The translations under genes were made by a program, and so were the position numbers. Below, one piece after another: positions 1 to 9,491 of a stretch of 49,679 nucleotides of DNA (within the stretch, counting starts at the first letter, position 1; each line of letters starts with the position of its first letter). The DNA is from Clostridiales bacterium. GTDB taxonomy: Bacteria; Bacillota_A; Clostridia; Oscillospirales; Oscillospiraceae. The DNA is taken from assembly GCA_004553625.1 (NCBI GenBank), contig SFKX01000020.1, forward strand, positions 1-49,679, in the 5' to 3' direction. The notes beneath the pieces are model-generated. The model saw only the letters and a list, made by a program, of their open reading frames with translations. It was not told the origin of the DNA and did not search any database.

Positions 1-3000
1 GATGCCGTTCTCGTAGACGTACTTCACAGCCTCGTAATACCAGGCGTTGACGGAGACGTCGGTGAACGGGAAGTCGGGGACGTCGGGCTCATCGGGCTCA
101 TCGGGCTCGCCCGGCTCGATGTCGGGCAGGTTCGACCAGACGGCGGTGAAGGTCATGTCCTTCTCGACAGTGACGGTCTCGTTCGCCTGATGCGTGTGGC
201 CGTCGGAGCACTTCCAGCCCATGAAAATGTAACCCGGCTTGCTCGGCGCGGCGGGGAGCTTGTACTCGGACCCGGCGACTACACTGCGCATATCAACTAT
301 GCTCTGGCCGTCCTTGACGGTCACGACATAGGTGACAGGAGCCTCGCCGGGCTTCTGGACGACCTCTGCAACAACGGGCGCGCTGCCATTGTAGTTGCCC
401 TCGTCAGTTATGCTGCAGTTCGCTCCGAGGGAACCGTACGGCGCGGCGGATTCCTCCCAGCCTATGTAGATGGGTGTACCAGTAACATCCATAACGTTGC
501 CCACAACGTCGATGTCGCCGGTGAACGCGCAATCGCCGGTGCCGCCGAGCAGCCAGGTGGTGACATAGATACCGCCCGTGGCGTTAACAATAACATTGTC
601 CTCAACGATGACAGTCGCATTTTCGGCCATCTTGGAGATGTTGATCGCCTGGTGGCCCGCAGGAGCGTCGGTGAGATAGATCAGGTTCTCGCTGACGTCG
701 ACAACAGAGACATCCCAAAGCTGAATGGTATATACATCTTTCTCCGGAGTCCCGGTCACTTTATTGTTGTAGACCGTCACTTCGGCATAAGGAGCGCCGG
801 GATTGCCGCTGACCTTGACAAAGTAGTTGAGCTGGTTGTAGTTTACAACATCAGCTTTTTCAAGATTCCGGCCGCACTCCATGGTGCAGTTCTTTACAAT
901 GAGCTCGCCGACAGTGTTGTAATTGGTGTTGCCGACCTTGAGACCTTTGCCTTCAAAGGCGATTCCGTCGATGGTTACACACTGGTCCGCCTTGAAGTCA
1001 GCGTCATTCGTTCCTTCGCTGGTGTTGAAGGTGCCGGTGAACACGCTCAGAAGTTCGTCAGCAGGGATTTCCCCATCTTCCGGGTACGCCGGGTACTGGG
1101 CCTTGATGGTCAGGCTCTTGCCGCCAAACTTGATGTTGCCCTCGTAGGTGCCGGGGGCGACGATGATGGTACTGCCTTTGTCAGCATCGGTAACGGCGGA
1201 CTGGATGTCGTCGAAAATCTTTTCGACTCCGCCTACAACTGCACAGACAGTGTTGTCGGAAAGGACGCGCTCAACTTCTTTACCATCGATGGTTATCGTC
1301 ACGGCGCCTACATAGCTGCCCGCGCTTCTGTCCGCTGCATAAGAATACGGAGTGTTATCGAATGTGCATTCGTTCATGCTTACGCTTACGCCGCCGTCCT
1401 CAGGGTCAGTAGTAATCGGGTTGACATACACGGGGGCATAGATGTTCTTGAACGTGCATTTGTCGAAAACCACACTGGTATTGTGGGCGTTGTAGCCTAT
1501 TAAAGCTGCATAGCCGCTCTGAGTACCGGTGTTCTCAATGGTCAGGTTCCTGACCGTGAGCTTGGTGTTGGCAGACAGCGGGTTGGTGTCGTTGCCGAAC
1601 ACGCCGTTGGTAAAATTGTTGGTCTTTGTAAAGGAAATGGTTTTACCATTGCCGTCGATGGTCAGGGTCTTGCCGGAAATAGCAGTGCCGGGCAGACCGT
1701 TTTCGCCAAGGGTGATGTCGGCGCCCAAGACTATGTACGCTTCTCCGTCATTCAGAGCTATGCAAAGTTCATCATAAGTATTGACTGTGACAGAAAGCAG
1801 ATCCTTGACAATATCGTCATAGCCGTCTATGAGAGCTTTGTCCTCAGAAGTCAGCAAATCATTGTATTCCTCAGCCTCAGTTTTATCATCACAAGCCGCA
1901 GAGATGAGGAAGAACGCAATATTAGTCATCCCGTCAAGGTTATACTGTTTAACAAGAGAACCCGCATCTATGGGATTGCCAGCTTCGCTTTCAGACTTGA
2001 CAATTATCGCATCAGTATTTCCAGTTATACTTATATCACCATTTGCAAGAACTCCAGCGGCAGCTCCGCCCCAGTTGTTGCTAATAGGTTCAGCGCTAGG
2101 GGATAGCCCCGTCCACTCAGCGGCATAAGACGATTGGGCAACAATTTCACCCGTGCCAATATTGATATTAACGTCATCACCAGCACGCACAGTAAAAGCA
2201 TTGCTGCGGCCAACAGTGCTCGAAAGAGTTCCATTCAGGAGCAAAGGCTCAACGCTACCATCGTCGCCCATGCTTCCGTAAATGCTTCCCCTTGGCGCAT
2301 ACAAAGCAGATGCATTATAATGCGAGTTTTCCATCTGTCTATTATATACGTCACCCGAAACTTTGCCAGAAATCTGTTTAATGGCTATGTCGCCACTATA
2401 AGCGTAAATTGCGTATCCATTAAAAGAGCCGCCGCGGGCATAGATGCTGCCGGAAATGTCGCCGGTAACGGTGATGCCATTATTTTCTGCATAAAGGCCA
2501 AATGCGTTGTGGGAGGTTCCGAGCTGGACATCAATGTTGCCAGATATATCGCCATTCACAGTGATACCGTCTGCGTAGATGCCCGCAGCGGTGTTGCCTC
2601 CGCCGAAATCAACATCGATGGTACCGGAGAGGTCGCCGTTGATAGTGACATTGCCCCCGCTATACACAGCAAAAACATTGCGGTTTGCACCCACGGTATT
2701 ATCTATTGTCAGATCCGCCGCCATGGCGCATTTGAAGACAATGCCAGAATCGCCATAAAAAGCACGGCCCTTGGCATTGGTCACAGTCACGGAACCGGCA
2801 CATTCAGAAAAAGTGAGCGTCCCTAAAGAGCGGAGGACACGCCAATCGCGAGCGTCGGTACGTTTTTCGGTGTCGCCAGTCATGGTAATGGAGGCACCCG
2901 CGGCGAAATCCACCGTGGAGCCGTCCTGAACGGTGATCAGATACACAGTTGTATTATTATCGCTGCTGTATGTAACATTCGCCGTCTCCGTCAGCTTCAG

Positions 3001-3204
3001 CGTTACCGGATTCTCAAATTTGACAGGCGCGGTCATTGCTATATTGCCGCTGACTTCGATTATCGAGCCCTCTGCGGCGCTCTGCGCAGCTACAAGATCT
3101 TGATAGCTTTTAACAGCCACCGTCCCATCCGCCAACGCGAGGGTGGGCAGGAGAGTCAGCGCCATTATGAGCGCCAGAAGAATGGGCAAAATGCGCTTCT
3201 TCAT
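1..3204 (-). CDS. Exported right-handed beta-helix surface protein with InlB-type repeat and start of SLH domain (3' end outside window)
   Basis: Translating the minus strand from ATG at 3204 gives 1068 uninterrupted codons that run off the left edge. The start has a GGAGG ribosome site and encodes a signal peptide (MKKRILPILLALIMALTLL, then an A-x-A-type cleavage site). Residues about 30-900 are Asn/Gly/Thr/Val-rich, with many short beta-strand turns such as ITVNGDISGNI and LTIDGNGKTI, typical of pectate-lyase-like parallel beta-helices in adhesins. Near residues 985-1030 there is an InlB/Flg_new-type beta repeat (GYIFMGWK, then MTFTAVW), followed by a Glu/Pro/Asp linker. The last visible residues, FPFTDVSVNAWYYEAVKYV, are the opening of an SLH domain, which binds cell-wall polymer. 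I infer a cell-surface adhesin or glycan-interacting protein. The ligand cannot be read. The C-terminus is missing. Confidence 0.85.
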   Translation of the reverse strand, partial: MKKRILPILLALIMALTLLPTLALADGTVAVKSYQDLVAAQSAAEGSIIEVSGNIAMTAPVKFENPVTLKLTETANVTYSSDNNTTVYLITVQDGSTVDFAAGASITMTGDTEKRTDARDWRVLRSLGTLTFSECAGSVTVTNAKGRAFYGDSGIVFKCAMAADLTIDNTVGANRNVFAVYSGGNVTINGDLSGTIDVDFGGGNTAAGIYADGITVNGDISGNIDVQLGTSHNAFGLYAENNGITVTGDISGSIYARGGSFNGYAIYAYSGDIAIKQISGKVSGDVYNRQMENSHYNASALYAPRGSIYGSMGDDGSVEPLLLNGTLSSTVGRSNAFTVRAGDDVNINIGTGEIVAQSSYAAEWTGLSPSAEPISNNWGGAAAGVLANGDISITGNTDAIIVKSESEAGNPIDAGSLVKQYNLDGMTNIAFFLISAACDDKTEAEEYNDLLTSEDKALIDGYDDIVKDLLSVTVNTYDELCIALNDGEAYIVLGADITLGENGLPGTAISGKTLTIDGNGKTISFTKTNNFTNGVFGNDTNPLSANTKLTVRNLTIENTGTQSGYAALIGYNAHNTSVVFDKCTFKNIYAPVYVNPITTDPEDGGVSVSMNECTFDNTPYSYAADRSAGSYVGAVTITIDGKEVERVLSDNTVCAVVGGVEKIFDDIQSAVTDADKGSTIIVAPGTYEGNIKFGGKSLTIKAQYPAYPEDGEIPADELLSVFTGTFNTSEGTNDADFKADQCVTIDGIAFEGKGLKVGNTNYNTVGELIVKNCTMECGRNLEKADVVNYNQLNYFVKVSGNPGAPYAEVTVYNNKVTGTPEKDVYTIQLWDVSVVDVSENLIYLTDAPAGHQAINISKMAENATVIVEDNVIVNATGGIYVTTWLLGGTGDCAFTGDIDVVGNVMDVTGTPIYIGWEESAAPYGSLGANCSITDEGNYNGSAPVVAEVVQKPGEAPVTYVVTVKDGQSIVDMRSVVAGSEYKLPAAPSKPGYIFMGWKCSDGHTHQANETVTVEKDMTFTAVWSNLPDIEPGEPDEPDEPDVPDFPFTDVSVNAWYYEAVKYVYENGI

Positions 3205-3270
3205 CTTTTGGTTCCTCCAATTTCTTATAATATTCGCTTTGGTCCTATTGTCTTATGTACATACGACGTG

Positions 3271-3299
3271 ATTCTAGCACAGTGCTCGTGCAATTTCAA
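3271..3299 (-). promoter_or_regulatory. Sigma-A promoter of the SLH surface-protein gene
   Basis: Read on the minus strand, TTGAAA (3299-3294) and TAGAAT (3276-3271) are separated by exactly 17 bases. They lie about 67 bases before the start codon at 3204, leaving a ~60-nt 5' UTR. The palindrome AGCACAGTGCT (3276-3286) overlaps the -10 edge and could be an operator (inference). The rest of the 331-base gap 3205-3535 holds a 9-bp hairpin at 3421-3442 and the potD terminator; no gene was seen. Confidence 0.6.
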
Positions 3300-3420
3300 G
3301 CCATTACCTAATTTTTCTTCACAAAAATTGCCGTACGTTTTCCGTACAGCTGCTTTTGCCGGGTTTTTGCCCAAATTTCCAGCGGTAACATGACATTTTT
3401 CAGTTGACATGTGCATTATC

Positions 3421-3442
3421 ACTGCATTTAAACAAATGCAGT
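3421..3442. repeat. Perfect 9-bp inverted repeat with 4-base loop between potD and the surface-protein gene
   Basis: ACTGCATTT and AAATGCAGT are exact complements around the loop AAAC. The element is AT-rich, lies about 120 bases upstream of the surface-gene promoter, and overlaps a plus-strand TTGACA-N17-TTTAAA (3404-3432). It could be an operator, or the start of a short transcript antisense to the potD 3' end. Its role is not known. Confidence 0.4.
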
Positions 3443-3492
3443 CTGTTTATTATAGAGCGCAGACTGTCCCCGGCCAGGTGCAGGGCGTAAAT

Positions 3493-3522
3493 AACCGGCG
3501 TCCCTCTCGAGGAACGCCGGTT
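3493..3522 (-). terminator. Terminator-like hairpin after potD
   Basis: A perfect 9-bp stem (AACCGGCGT/ACGCCGGTT) with a 12-base loop begins 13 bases after the potD stop. The following minus-strand sequence is only moderately T-rich (TTATTTA), so efficiency is uncertain. The position fits the end of the pot operon. Confidence 0.55.
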
Positions 3523-3535
3523 TCTGGTAGTTTAT

Positions 3536-4615
3536 TCAATTCGCCTCGCTGTAGATATCTGTCCAGAGGCTGCTCATGAGCTGCTGCGCCTCCGTGCTCA
3601 GGGCGCCGAAGGCTTCTCCGCGCGCCAGTATCGACTCATCCGGGTAGGCCACGGGGCTCGAGGCCATCTCCGGGTCCATGTACTCCTTCGCCGCGGACAC
3701 AGGCGTGCCGTAGCCCAGGTAGTCCATGTTTCCGCCGCTGATCTCCGGCTCGCAGATGAAGTTTATGAAAAGCTCCGCCTCTTCCTTGTGCTCCGCACAG
3801 CTCGGGATGCACATCGCGTCTATAAAGACGTTGAAAGTCTCCTCCTCGGGCAGATAGAAGTTCAGGTCCGGGTTCTCCTGCATCATCAGCATGCAGTCGC
3901 CCGCGTAGTAGACGCCTATCCAGGCCTCCTCGTTATCCATCGCGTCGTAGATGTTGTCCATCGAGTACTGCTGCACCAGCGGCTTCTGCTCCATGAGCAG
4001 GTCGGCCGCAGCCCGCAGCTCGTCGGGGTCCTCGGTGTTGAGGCTGTAGCCCAGCCGCGCCTCGGCTATGGCAAACGCGTCGCGCTCGTTGCCAACCATC
4101 AGGATGCGGCCTGCATACTTCTCGTTCCACAAGAGGTCCCAGCCGCCCACGTCTTCCTCGTCCACGTATTTCGTGTTGTAGATTATGCCCACCGTACCCC
4201 AGGTGTAGGGTACGGAGTACATGTTCTCCGGGTCGTAGGCCTGGTTCTTGAACTGATCGTCCACCAGCTCATAGTTCGGGATATTCTCAAAGTCCAGCGG
4301 CAGCAGCATGTCCTCTGCGATCATGCGCGCTATCATATAGTCGGAGGGGATTATGACGTCGTAGCTCACGCCGCCGTTTTTGAGCCTCGTGTACAGCGCC
4401 TCGTTGGTCTCGTAGGTGGTGTAGTTGACTTCGATGTCGGGGTATTTCTCCTCAAAGAGCGCGATGACGTCGATATATCCGTCCTCGCCCTCTGCGATGT
4501 TCATGCCCCAGTTGTACACGTTCAGAACGACCTTGCTGCTCCCGCAGCCGCTCATACCGGCTATCGCGAGCGCAAGGGCGAACACAAGTACGATGGATAC
4601 TACCTTCTTTTTCAT
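3536..4615 (-). CDS. potD: Spermidine/putrescine ABC transporter substrate-binding lipoprotein PotD
   Basis: Solute-binding lipoprotein of a polyamine ABC importer. It captures spermidine or putrescine outside the membrane and delivers it to PotB/PotC. The 359-residue product starts MKKKVV and has a lipoprotein signal ending at Cys24 (GMSGC). The mature part has the PotD/SBP_bac_8 pattern VYNWGMNIAEG near the N-terminus and YDVIIPSDYMIARM around residue 100. I chose ATG 4615 over the in-frame ATG at 4639 because AAAGGGG lies the right distance upstream and the signal peptide then has a normal length. It is the last gene of potABCD, 20 bases after potC, and a terminator-like hairpin follows. 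Family and operon order make the call firm; exact polyamine preference is not readable. Confidence 0.92.
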   Translation of the reverse strand: MKKKVVSIVLVFALALAIAGMSGCGSSKVVLNVYNWGMNIAEGEDGYIDVIALFEEKYPDIEVNYTTYETNEALYTRLKNGGVSYDVIIPSDYMIARMIAEDMLLPLDFENIPNYELVDDQFKNQAYDPENMYSVPYTWGTVGIIYNTKYVDEEDVGGWDLLWNEKYAGRILMVGNERDAFAIAEARLGYSLNTEDPDELRAAADLLMEQKPLVQQYSMDNIYDAMDNEEAWIGVYYAGDCMLMMQENPDLNFYLPEEETFNVFIDAMCIPSCAEHKEEAELFINFICEPEISGGNMDYLGYGTPVSAAKEYMDPEMASSPVAYPDESILARGEAFGALSTEAQQLMSSLWTDIYSEAN

Positions 4616-4635
4616 CAGTTTTGTCCCCTTTCGAT

Positions 4636-5451
4636 TCACACGTTTTTGATGCGTTTATTCTGCTTCCTCTCATCCCTGGCTTCTATGACATTCATGACCA
4701 CCATGACGATGAGGATAAGGAAGAACATGAGAGTGAACATCGCGTAGAGCGACGGCGGCACCTGCTTGCGCGTATAGGTGTAGATCTCCACAGGCAGGGT
4801 CGCAAATCTCGGCCCGTAGGCGAAGTAGCTTATGACGAAGTCGTCGAGGCTCATCGTGAAAGACATGATGGCGCCCGAGACTATGCCCGGCAGCAGCTCC
4901 GGAAACACTACCTTGAAAAAGCCCTGCATCGGCGTGCAGCCCAGGTCCTGCGCCGCGTCCATGAGAGAGGGGTCCAGCTGCCGCAGCTTTGGCATGACCG
5001 AGAGTATCACATAGGGCAGGCAGAAGGTCACATGCGCTATGAGCAGCGTCGTGAAACCCAGTATATTCTCCGTGTTCAGCATTTTGCGGCCTATGAACAC
5101 GAAGAGCAGCGCCAGGCTGACGCCCGTGACGATCTCCGGGTTCACTAGCGGGATGTTCGTGAGCGTCATGACCGTTCTGCGCAGCTTGCCGCGCATGGCC
5201 TGTATGCCCAGGGCTGCGAGCGTGCCGAGCACCGTCGCCAGCGCCGCCGCGCATACCGCAAGGATGAGGCTGTTGAGCAGCAGTCCCAGCAGGTGCGAAT
5301 TTCTGAACAGGTCGGCGTAGTTGTCGAAGGTGAAGCCCTCGAACTCGCTCAGGTCCTTGCCGTCGTTGAAGGAGCCGATGAAGAGTATTACCATCGGCGC
5401 GTAGAGGAAGATGTAGACGATGACGGTCCAAATACGTCCCAGCCTTTTCAC
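4636..5451 (-). CDS. potC: Polyamine ABC transporter permease PotC
   Basis: Integral membrane permease pairing with PotB to form the polyamine channel. The 271-residue product starts GTG-AAA-AGG (MKRLGRIWTVIVYIFLYAP) with about six membrane segments. The cytoplasmic EAA loop, which docks the ATPase PotA, is at MDAAQDLGCTPMQGFFKVVFP. The GTG overlaps the potB stop by four bases (GTGA), indicating translational coupling. A longer upstream reading in this frame has no membrane character and lies over potB, so it was discarded. The C-terminus is basic (RDERKQNKRIKNV). Its position between potB and potD is canonical. Confidence 0.92.
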   Translation of the reverse strand: MKRLGRIWTVIVYIFLYAPMVILFIGSFNDGKDLSEFEGFTFDNYADLFRNSHLLGLLLNSLILAVCAAALATVLGTLAALGIQAMRGKLRRTVMTLTNIPLVNPEIVTGVSLALLFVFIGRKMLNTENILGFTTLLIAHVTFCLPYVILSVMPKLRQLDPSLMDAAQDLGCTPMQGFFKVVFPELLPGIVSGAIMSFTMSLDDFVISYFAYGPRFATLPVEIYTYTRKQVPPSLYAMFTLMFFLILIVMVVMNVIEARDERKQNKRIKNV

Positions 5452-6249
5452 AGCGTGGCCACCCCCTCGTCTCCCTCGCCGGTGAAGCGGTTCATGAGCC
5501 AGATGCTGATGAACACCAGTACCATGAGTATGAGGCTCATCGCCGCGCCGAGGTTCTGGTTGAGCGAACCCTTGAACTGCAGCTCGATTACGTCGCCTAT
5601 CATCGTGTTGTTCGTACCGCCGAGCTTCTGCGAGATATAGAAGGTAGACACCGCCGGCACAAAGACCATCGTGATGCCGGAGATTATCCCGGGCATGGAC
5701 AGCGGCAGTATGACCCTGCGGAACACCTGCTTGCTGTCGCAGCCGAGGTCCTGCGCTGCCTCGATGAGCCGCGGGTCCAGCTTGGCGATGACGGTGTAGA
5801 GCGGCATTATCATATACGGCAGGTAGGTGTATACCATGCCGGCTATGACGCTGCCCGAGTTTCGTATGAGCGGCAGCGGGCCAATTCCGAAGTTTGCGAG
5901 GAAGCTGTTTATGATGCCCGTATCGCGCAGCAGCGCCACCCAGGCAAGAGTCCTGAGCAGGAAGCTCATGCACATGGGCAGGGTCACGAGCAGGTACAGC
6001 ACTCTCTGCGTGCTGGCCCCGGTCTGCGCGATGACATAGGCCACGGGGTAGCCTACGAGCAGGCAGATGACGCAGGACGCCAGCGCGTACCAGACCGAGC
6101 GCAGCAGCACCGGCAGGTACTCCGCCGCCCGGCTCATGTTGGAGAAGGTGAATTCTCCCGTATTCGTCGTGAAAGCGAAGTAGGCCACCATCGCCAGAGG
6201 CACGACAGTGAAAATGACCATCCAGACGATGTAGGGCGCGGCAAGAGAC

Positions 6250-6260
<11 letters not shown>
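5448..6260 (-). CDS. potB: Polyamine ABC transporter permease PotB
   Basis: First permease subunit of the PotABCD importer, 270 residues. It begins MRTKSLAAPYIVWMVIFTVVPL, with an immediate first membrane helix, and has about six helices in all. The EAA coupling motif IEAAQDLGCDSKQVFRRVILP is near residue 165. Its start lies 11 bases inside the end of potA and its stop overlaps potC, so the genes are translationally coupled. PotB and PotC share the BPD_transp_1 fold and are paralogous. No damage was seen. Confidence 0.92.
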
Positions 6261-7407
<1,147 letters not shown>

Positions 7408-7598
7408 TATCCTCCCCCTCTTTTGTGGGCGGACGTCTTCAGGGCGGGGCACGGCGCCCGGACGACGTCCGCCTGAGATGCCGTTTATACAGGCGCGTCA
7501 ATGTTAAAGCCCCCTCTCAGACAGCACGGATGATTACGGCTCTTAACACATAATAACCCTGCCGCCTGAGAGGAGGCTCTCTGACAGATTACAAGAGC
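7408..7598 (-). promoter_or_regulatory. Structured 5' leader of potABCD
   Basis: The transcript from the promoter at 7599-7627 has a ~190-nt untranslated leader. Immediately before the potA ribosome site is a 10-bp perfect inverted repeat, GGCGGACGTC/GACGTCCGCC (7428-7437 and 7464-7473), with an inner GGGCG/CGCCC pairing. Further upstream, CTCTCAG can pair either with a nearby GAGAG or with a distal CTGAGAG, so two mutually exclusive folds are possible. This suggests attenuation or a ligand-sensing RNA. I do not recognise a known riboswitch class. Confidence 0.4.
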
Positions 7599-7627
7599 AT
7601 AATACATACATTCTCGAACATTGTCAA
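7599..7627 (-). promoter_or_regulatory. Consensus sigma-A promoter of potABCD
   Basis: On the minus strand TTGACA (7627-7622) and TATTAT (7604-7599) are separated by 17 bases. The -35 directly abuts the stop of the upstream pseudouridine synthase gene, so the pot operon has its own start but could also receive read-through. Confidence 0.75.
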
Positions 7628-8596
7628 TCAAAATCGAATGTCCGGGAAATATTTTTCCGCAAAGCCCACTTTTGCCACGGAAAAGCTCCTGTTTTTTAAG
7701 TAGTTTAACGGCCCCGCGTCGGTTTTGAAGGCAAACTCCAGCCTGTAGGAATAGAGCAGCTGGCCGTCCTCGCCGAGCTTTTTGTTCTCCCTGTCGGAGC
7801 CGTATTTGCCGTCGCCCAGGAGCGGGGTTCCTGCGGCGGCCATCTGTGCCCTTATCTGGTGCGTTCTGCCGGTACCCAGCCTGCACTCGACTAGCGAGAG
7901 CCCGTTTGCGCTGCCTAGGGTCTTATAATACGTCACGGCCTCCTTGGCGCCCGGCTCGGGCTTCTGGCGGACATAGACCCGGTTCTTCGCCGCGTCCTTG
8001 AAGATATAGCCGTGCAGTCTGCCCTCGGCGGGCTTCGGGCGGCCGCGCACTACGCAGAGGTAGTATTTTTCTATCTCACGCTCTTTTATCTTCTCGTTTA
8101 TGACGCGCAGGGCCTCGGCCGTCTTGGCGGCGATGACGATTCCGCCGGTGTTGCGGTCTATGCGGTTGCAGAGCGCCGGGGCGAAAGAGTTTTCCTCTCT
8201 CGGCCGCCACTCGCCGGACTGGTAGGCCCGGGCCTGGATGTTTGCTATGAGCGTGTTCCAGTCCCACTGGCCCGCGCTGTGGCAGAGCACACCGGGCTTT
8301 TTGTCCACGAGCAGGATGTTCTCGTCCTCGTATACGACGTCGAGCCTTGGGGAGCCAACTTTGAGGTAGCTGTTCTCCTCCCGGGGCTTTTCAAAGAACT
8401 CGTCGTTAATATAGAGGCTCAGTACGTCGCCCTGCGCGACGCGCGTATCGCGTTTTGCGCCCTTGCCGTTGAGCTTTATGCGCTTCAACCTTATGTATTT
8501 TTGCAGCAGGGATTCGGGCAGAAGCGGCACCGCTTTGCCCACGAAGCGGTCCAGCCGCTGCCCTGCGTCATTTTTACCAACAGTCAACTCTTTCAT
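7628..8596 (-). CDS. RluA-family pseudouridine synthase
   Basis: Isomerises specific uridines to pseudouridine in rRNA or tRNA. The 322-residue protein has an N-terminal S4-like RNA-binding region (RLDRFVGKAV, LPESLLQKYIRLKRIKLNG, residues about 13-75). The catalytic domain contains CNRIDRNTGGIVIAAKT, carrying the RluA catalytic Asp in the R-x-D-x-x-T-G context, and the conserved GRTHQIRAQMAAAG. ATG 8596 gives the usual family N-terminus (MKELTVGKNDAGQRLDRF); an earlier ATG at 8650 would lie upstream of the predicted promoter. No ribosome site is visible before 8596, and the -10 ends only seven bases upstream, so the mRNA may be leaderless. Which RNA position is modified cannot be told from sequence. 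Confidence 0.88.
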   Translation of the reverse strand: MKELTVGKNDAGQRLDRFVGKAVPLLPESLLQKYIRLKRIKLNGKGAKRDTRVAQGDVLSLYINDEFFEKPREENSYLKVGSPRLDVVYEDENILLVDKKPGVLCHSAGQWDWNTLIANIQARAYQSGEWRPREENSFAPALCNRIDRNTGGIVIAAKTAEALRVINEKIKEREIEKYYLCVVRGRPKPAEGRLHGYIFKDAAKNRVYVRQKPEPGAKEAVTYYKTLGSANGLSLVECRLGTGRTHQIRAQMAAAGTPLLGDGKYGSDRENKKLGEDGQLLYSYRLEFAFKTDAGPLNYLKNRSFSVAKVGFAEKYFPDIRF

Positions 8597-8603
8597 AAGT
8601 GAT

Positions 8604-8632
8604 ATTATTGACCGGGAAGCCCCTTTTGTCAA
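8604..8632 (-). promoter_or_regulatory. Promoter of the pseudouridine synthase gene, predicting a leaderless mRNA
   Basis: On the minus strand TTGACA (8632-8627) and AATAAT (8609-8604) are spaced 17 bases. The ATG at 8596 lies seven bases beyond the -10, at the expected transcription start. Its -35 is arranged back to back with the plus-strand -35 at 8644. Confidence 0.55.
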
Positions 8633-8643
8633 CGACATTTCTG

Positions 8644-8672
8644 TTGACAAGGCGGCATCTTTCGCTTATAAT
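8644..8672 (+). promoter_or_regulatory. Perfect-consensus sigma-A promoter for DUF177-rpmF
   Basis: TTGACA (8644-8649), a 17-base spacer and TATAAT (8667-8672) match the consensus exactly, 42 bases before the GTG start of the DUF177 gene. TTGTCAAC (8626-8633) and GTTGACAA (8643-8650) form an inverted repeat made by the two divergent -35 boxes. Confidence 0.85.
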
Positions 8673-8713
8673 ACCAAAGCGGCTATGAAATTAGTCGCTG
8701 GGGAGGTGCGCCT

Positions 8714-9205
8714 GTGAAGCTCGATTTGCGGGAGATAATAGACGTTCCCGGCGGGCGCGTCAGCTTTGAGCAGGAGCTTTCCACAGAGCGGCTGGGCAGC
8801 CCGTCCATCCTCCGCTACGACTCCGGCCCGAGTGCCTCGGGCGAGGTCATAAACACCGCCGGAGTCCTGACGGCGCGGGGGACGATAGTTGCGCGCATGA
8901 GCTGCGTCTGCGACCGCTGCGGTGCCGAGTTCAGCCGGGACAAGCGCCTCGGATTTGAAGTCCCCGTTGTGCCGATGGGCGAGAGCGAAGACCCGGAAGC
9001 CTTTGAGCTCGAGGGAGACTGGCTCGACCTCGACGACCTGCTCGAGACGGTGTATGTCCTCGACATGGACACCAAGTACCTCTGCCGTCCCGATTGCAAG
9101 GGCATCTGCCCCGAATGCGGCAAAGACCTCAACGAGGGTCCCTGCTCCTGCCGCAAAAAACCGGATCCAAGATTAGCTGTGCTAGAGCAGCTTTTGGATA
9201 AATAA
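8714..9205 (+). CDS. DUF177/YceD family protein
   Basis: A 163-residue protein of the YceD/DUF177 family, almost always encoded directly before rpmF. Family members are linked to 23S rRNA or large-subunit maturation, though the mechanism is unclear. The GTG start follows GGGAGGTG. Two Cys pairs, CVCDRC near residue 60 and CRPDCKGICPECG near residue 135, plus a final CSC, suggest zinc binding; the central part is acidic (DWLDLDDLLETVYVLDMD), as is usual in the family. It shares a promoter with rpmF, 56 bases downstream. Confidence 0.85.
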   Translation: MKLDLREIIDVPGGRVSFEQELSTERLGSPSILRYDSGPSASGEVINTAGVLTARGTIVARMSCVCDRCGAEFSRDKRLGFEVPVVPMGESEDPEAFELEGDWLDLDDLLETVYVLDMDTKYLCRPDCKGICPECGKDLNEGPCSCRKKPDPRLAVLEQLLDK

Positions 9206-9261
9206 ATTCTAAAACGATTACAGAGCTGCTCGTAAACAGCCGTCTGTGGGAGGTGTAATTC

Positions 9262-9450
9262 ATGGCAGTCCCGAAGAGTAAAGTATCCCGCCAGCGCCGC
9301 GACAAGAGGCGTTCTTCCGTCTGGAAGCTGGAGGCGCCCGCAATAGTGAAGTGCCCGAACTGCGGCGCTTACCATCTGCCGCACCGCGTCTGCAAGGCCT
9401 GTGGCCAGTATAACGGCCGCGTGGTCTTCGAGGTCGAGGAGAGCAAGTAA
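9262..9450 (+). CDS. rpmF: 50S ribosomal protein L32
   Basis: Small basic large-subunit ribosomal protein, 62 residues, beginning MAVPKSKVSRQRRDKRRS, diagnostic for bL32. It keeps the zinc-binding form: CPNCG at residues 33-37 and CKACG at 46-50. A GGGAGGTG ribosome site precedes the ATG, and a hairpin followed by TTTT closes the operon shortly after the stop. Length and motifs are normal for Firmicutes L32. Confidence 0.97.
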   Translation: MAVPKSKVSRQRRDKRRSSVWKLEAPAIVKCPNCGAYHLPHRVCKACGQYNGRVVFEVEESK

Positions 9451-9461
9451 CATCACGCTGA

Positions 9462-9491
9462 GAAGGGAAGGCTGCCGCCTCCCCTTCTTTT
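9462..9491 (+). terminator. Intrinsic terminator after rpmF
   Basis: A 10-position stem (GAAGGGAAGG/CCTCCCCTTC, one mismatch) with loop CTGCCG is followed by TTTT, 11 bases after the rpmF stop. Confidence 0.8.

Noticed and set aside
190..1503. 437-codon plus-strand open frame
   Set aside because: Antisense to the beta-helix/SLH surface gene, which has a signal peptide, repeats and a ribosome site on the minus strand.
7408..7598. TPP riboswitch in the potA leader
   Set aside because: A CTGAGA string occurs, but the second conserved TPP half and the overall fold are missing; guanidine-type motifs were also not found.
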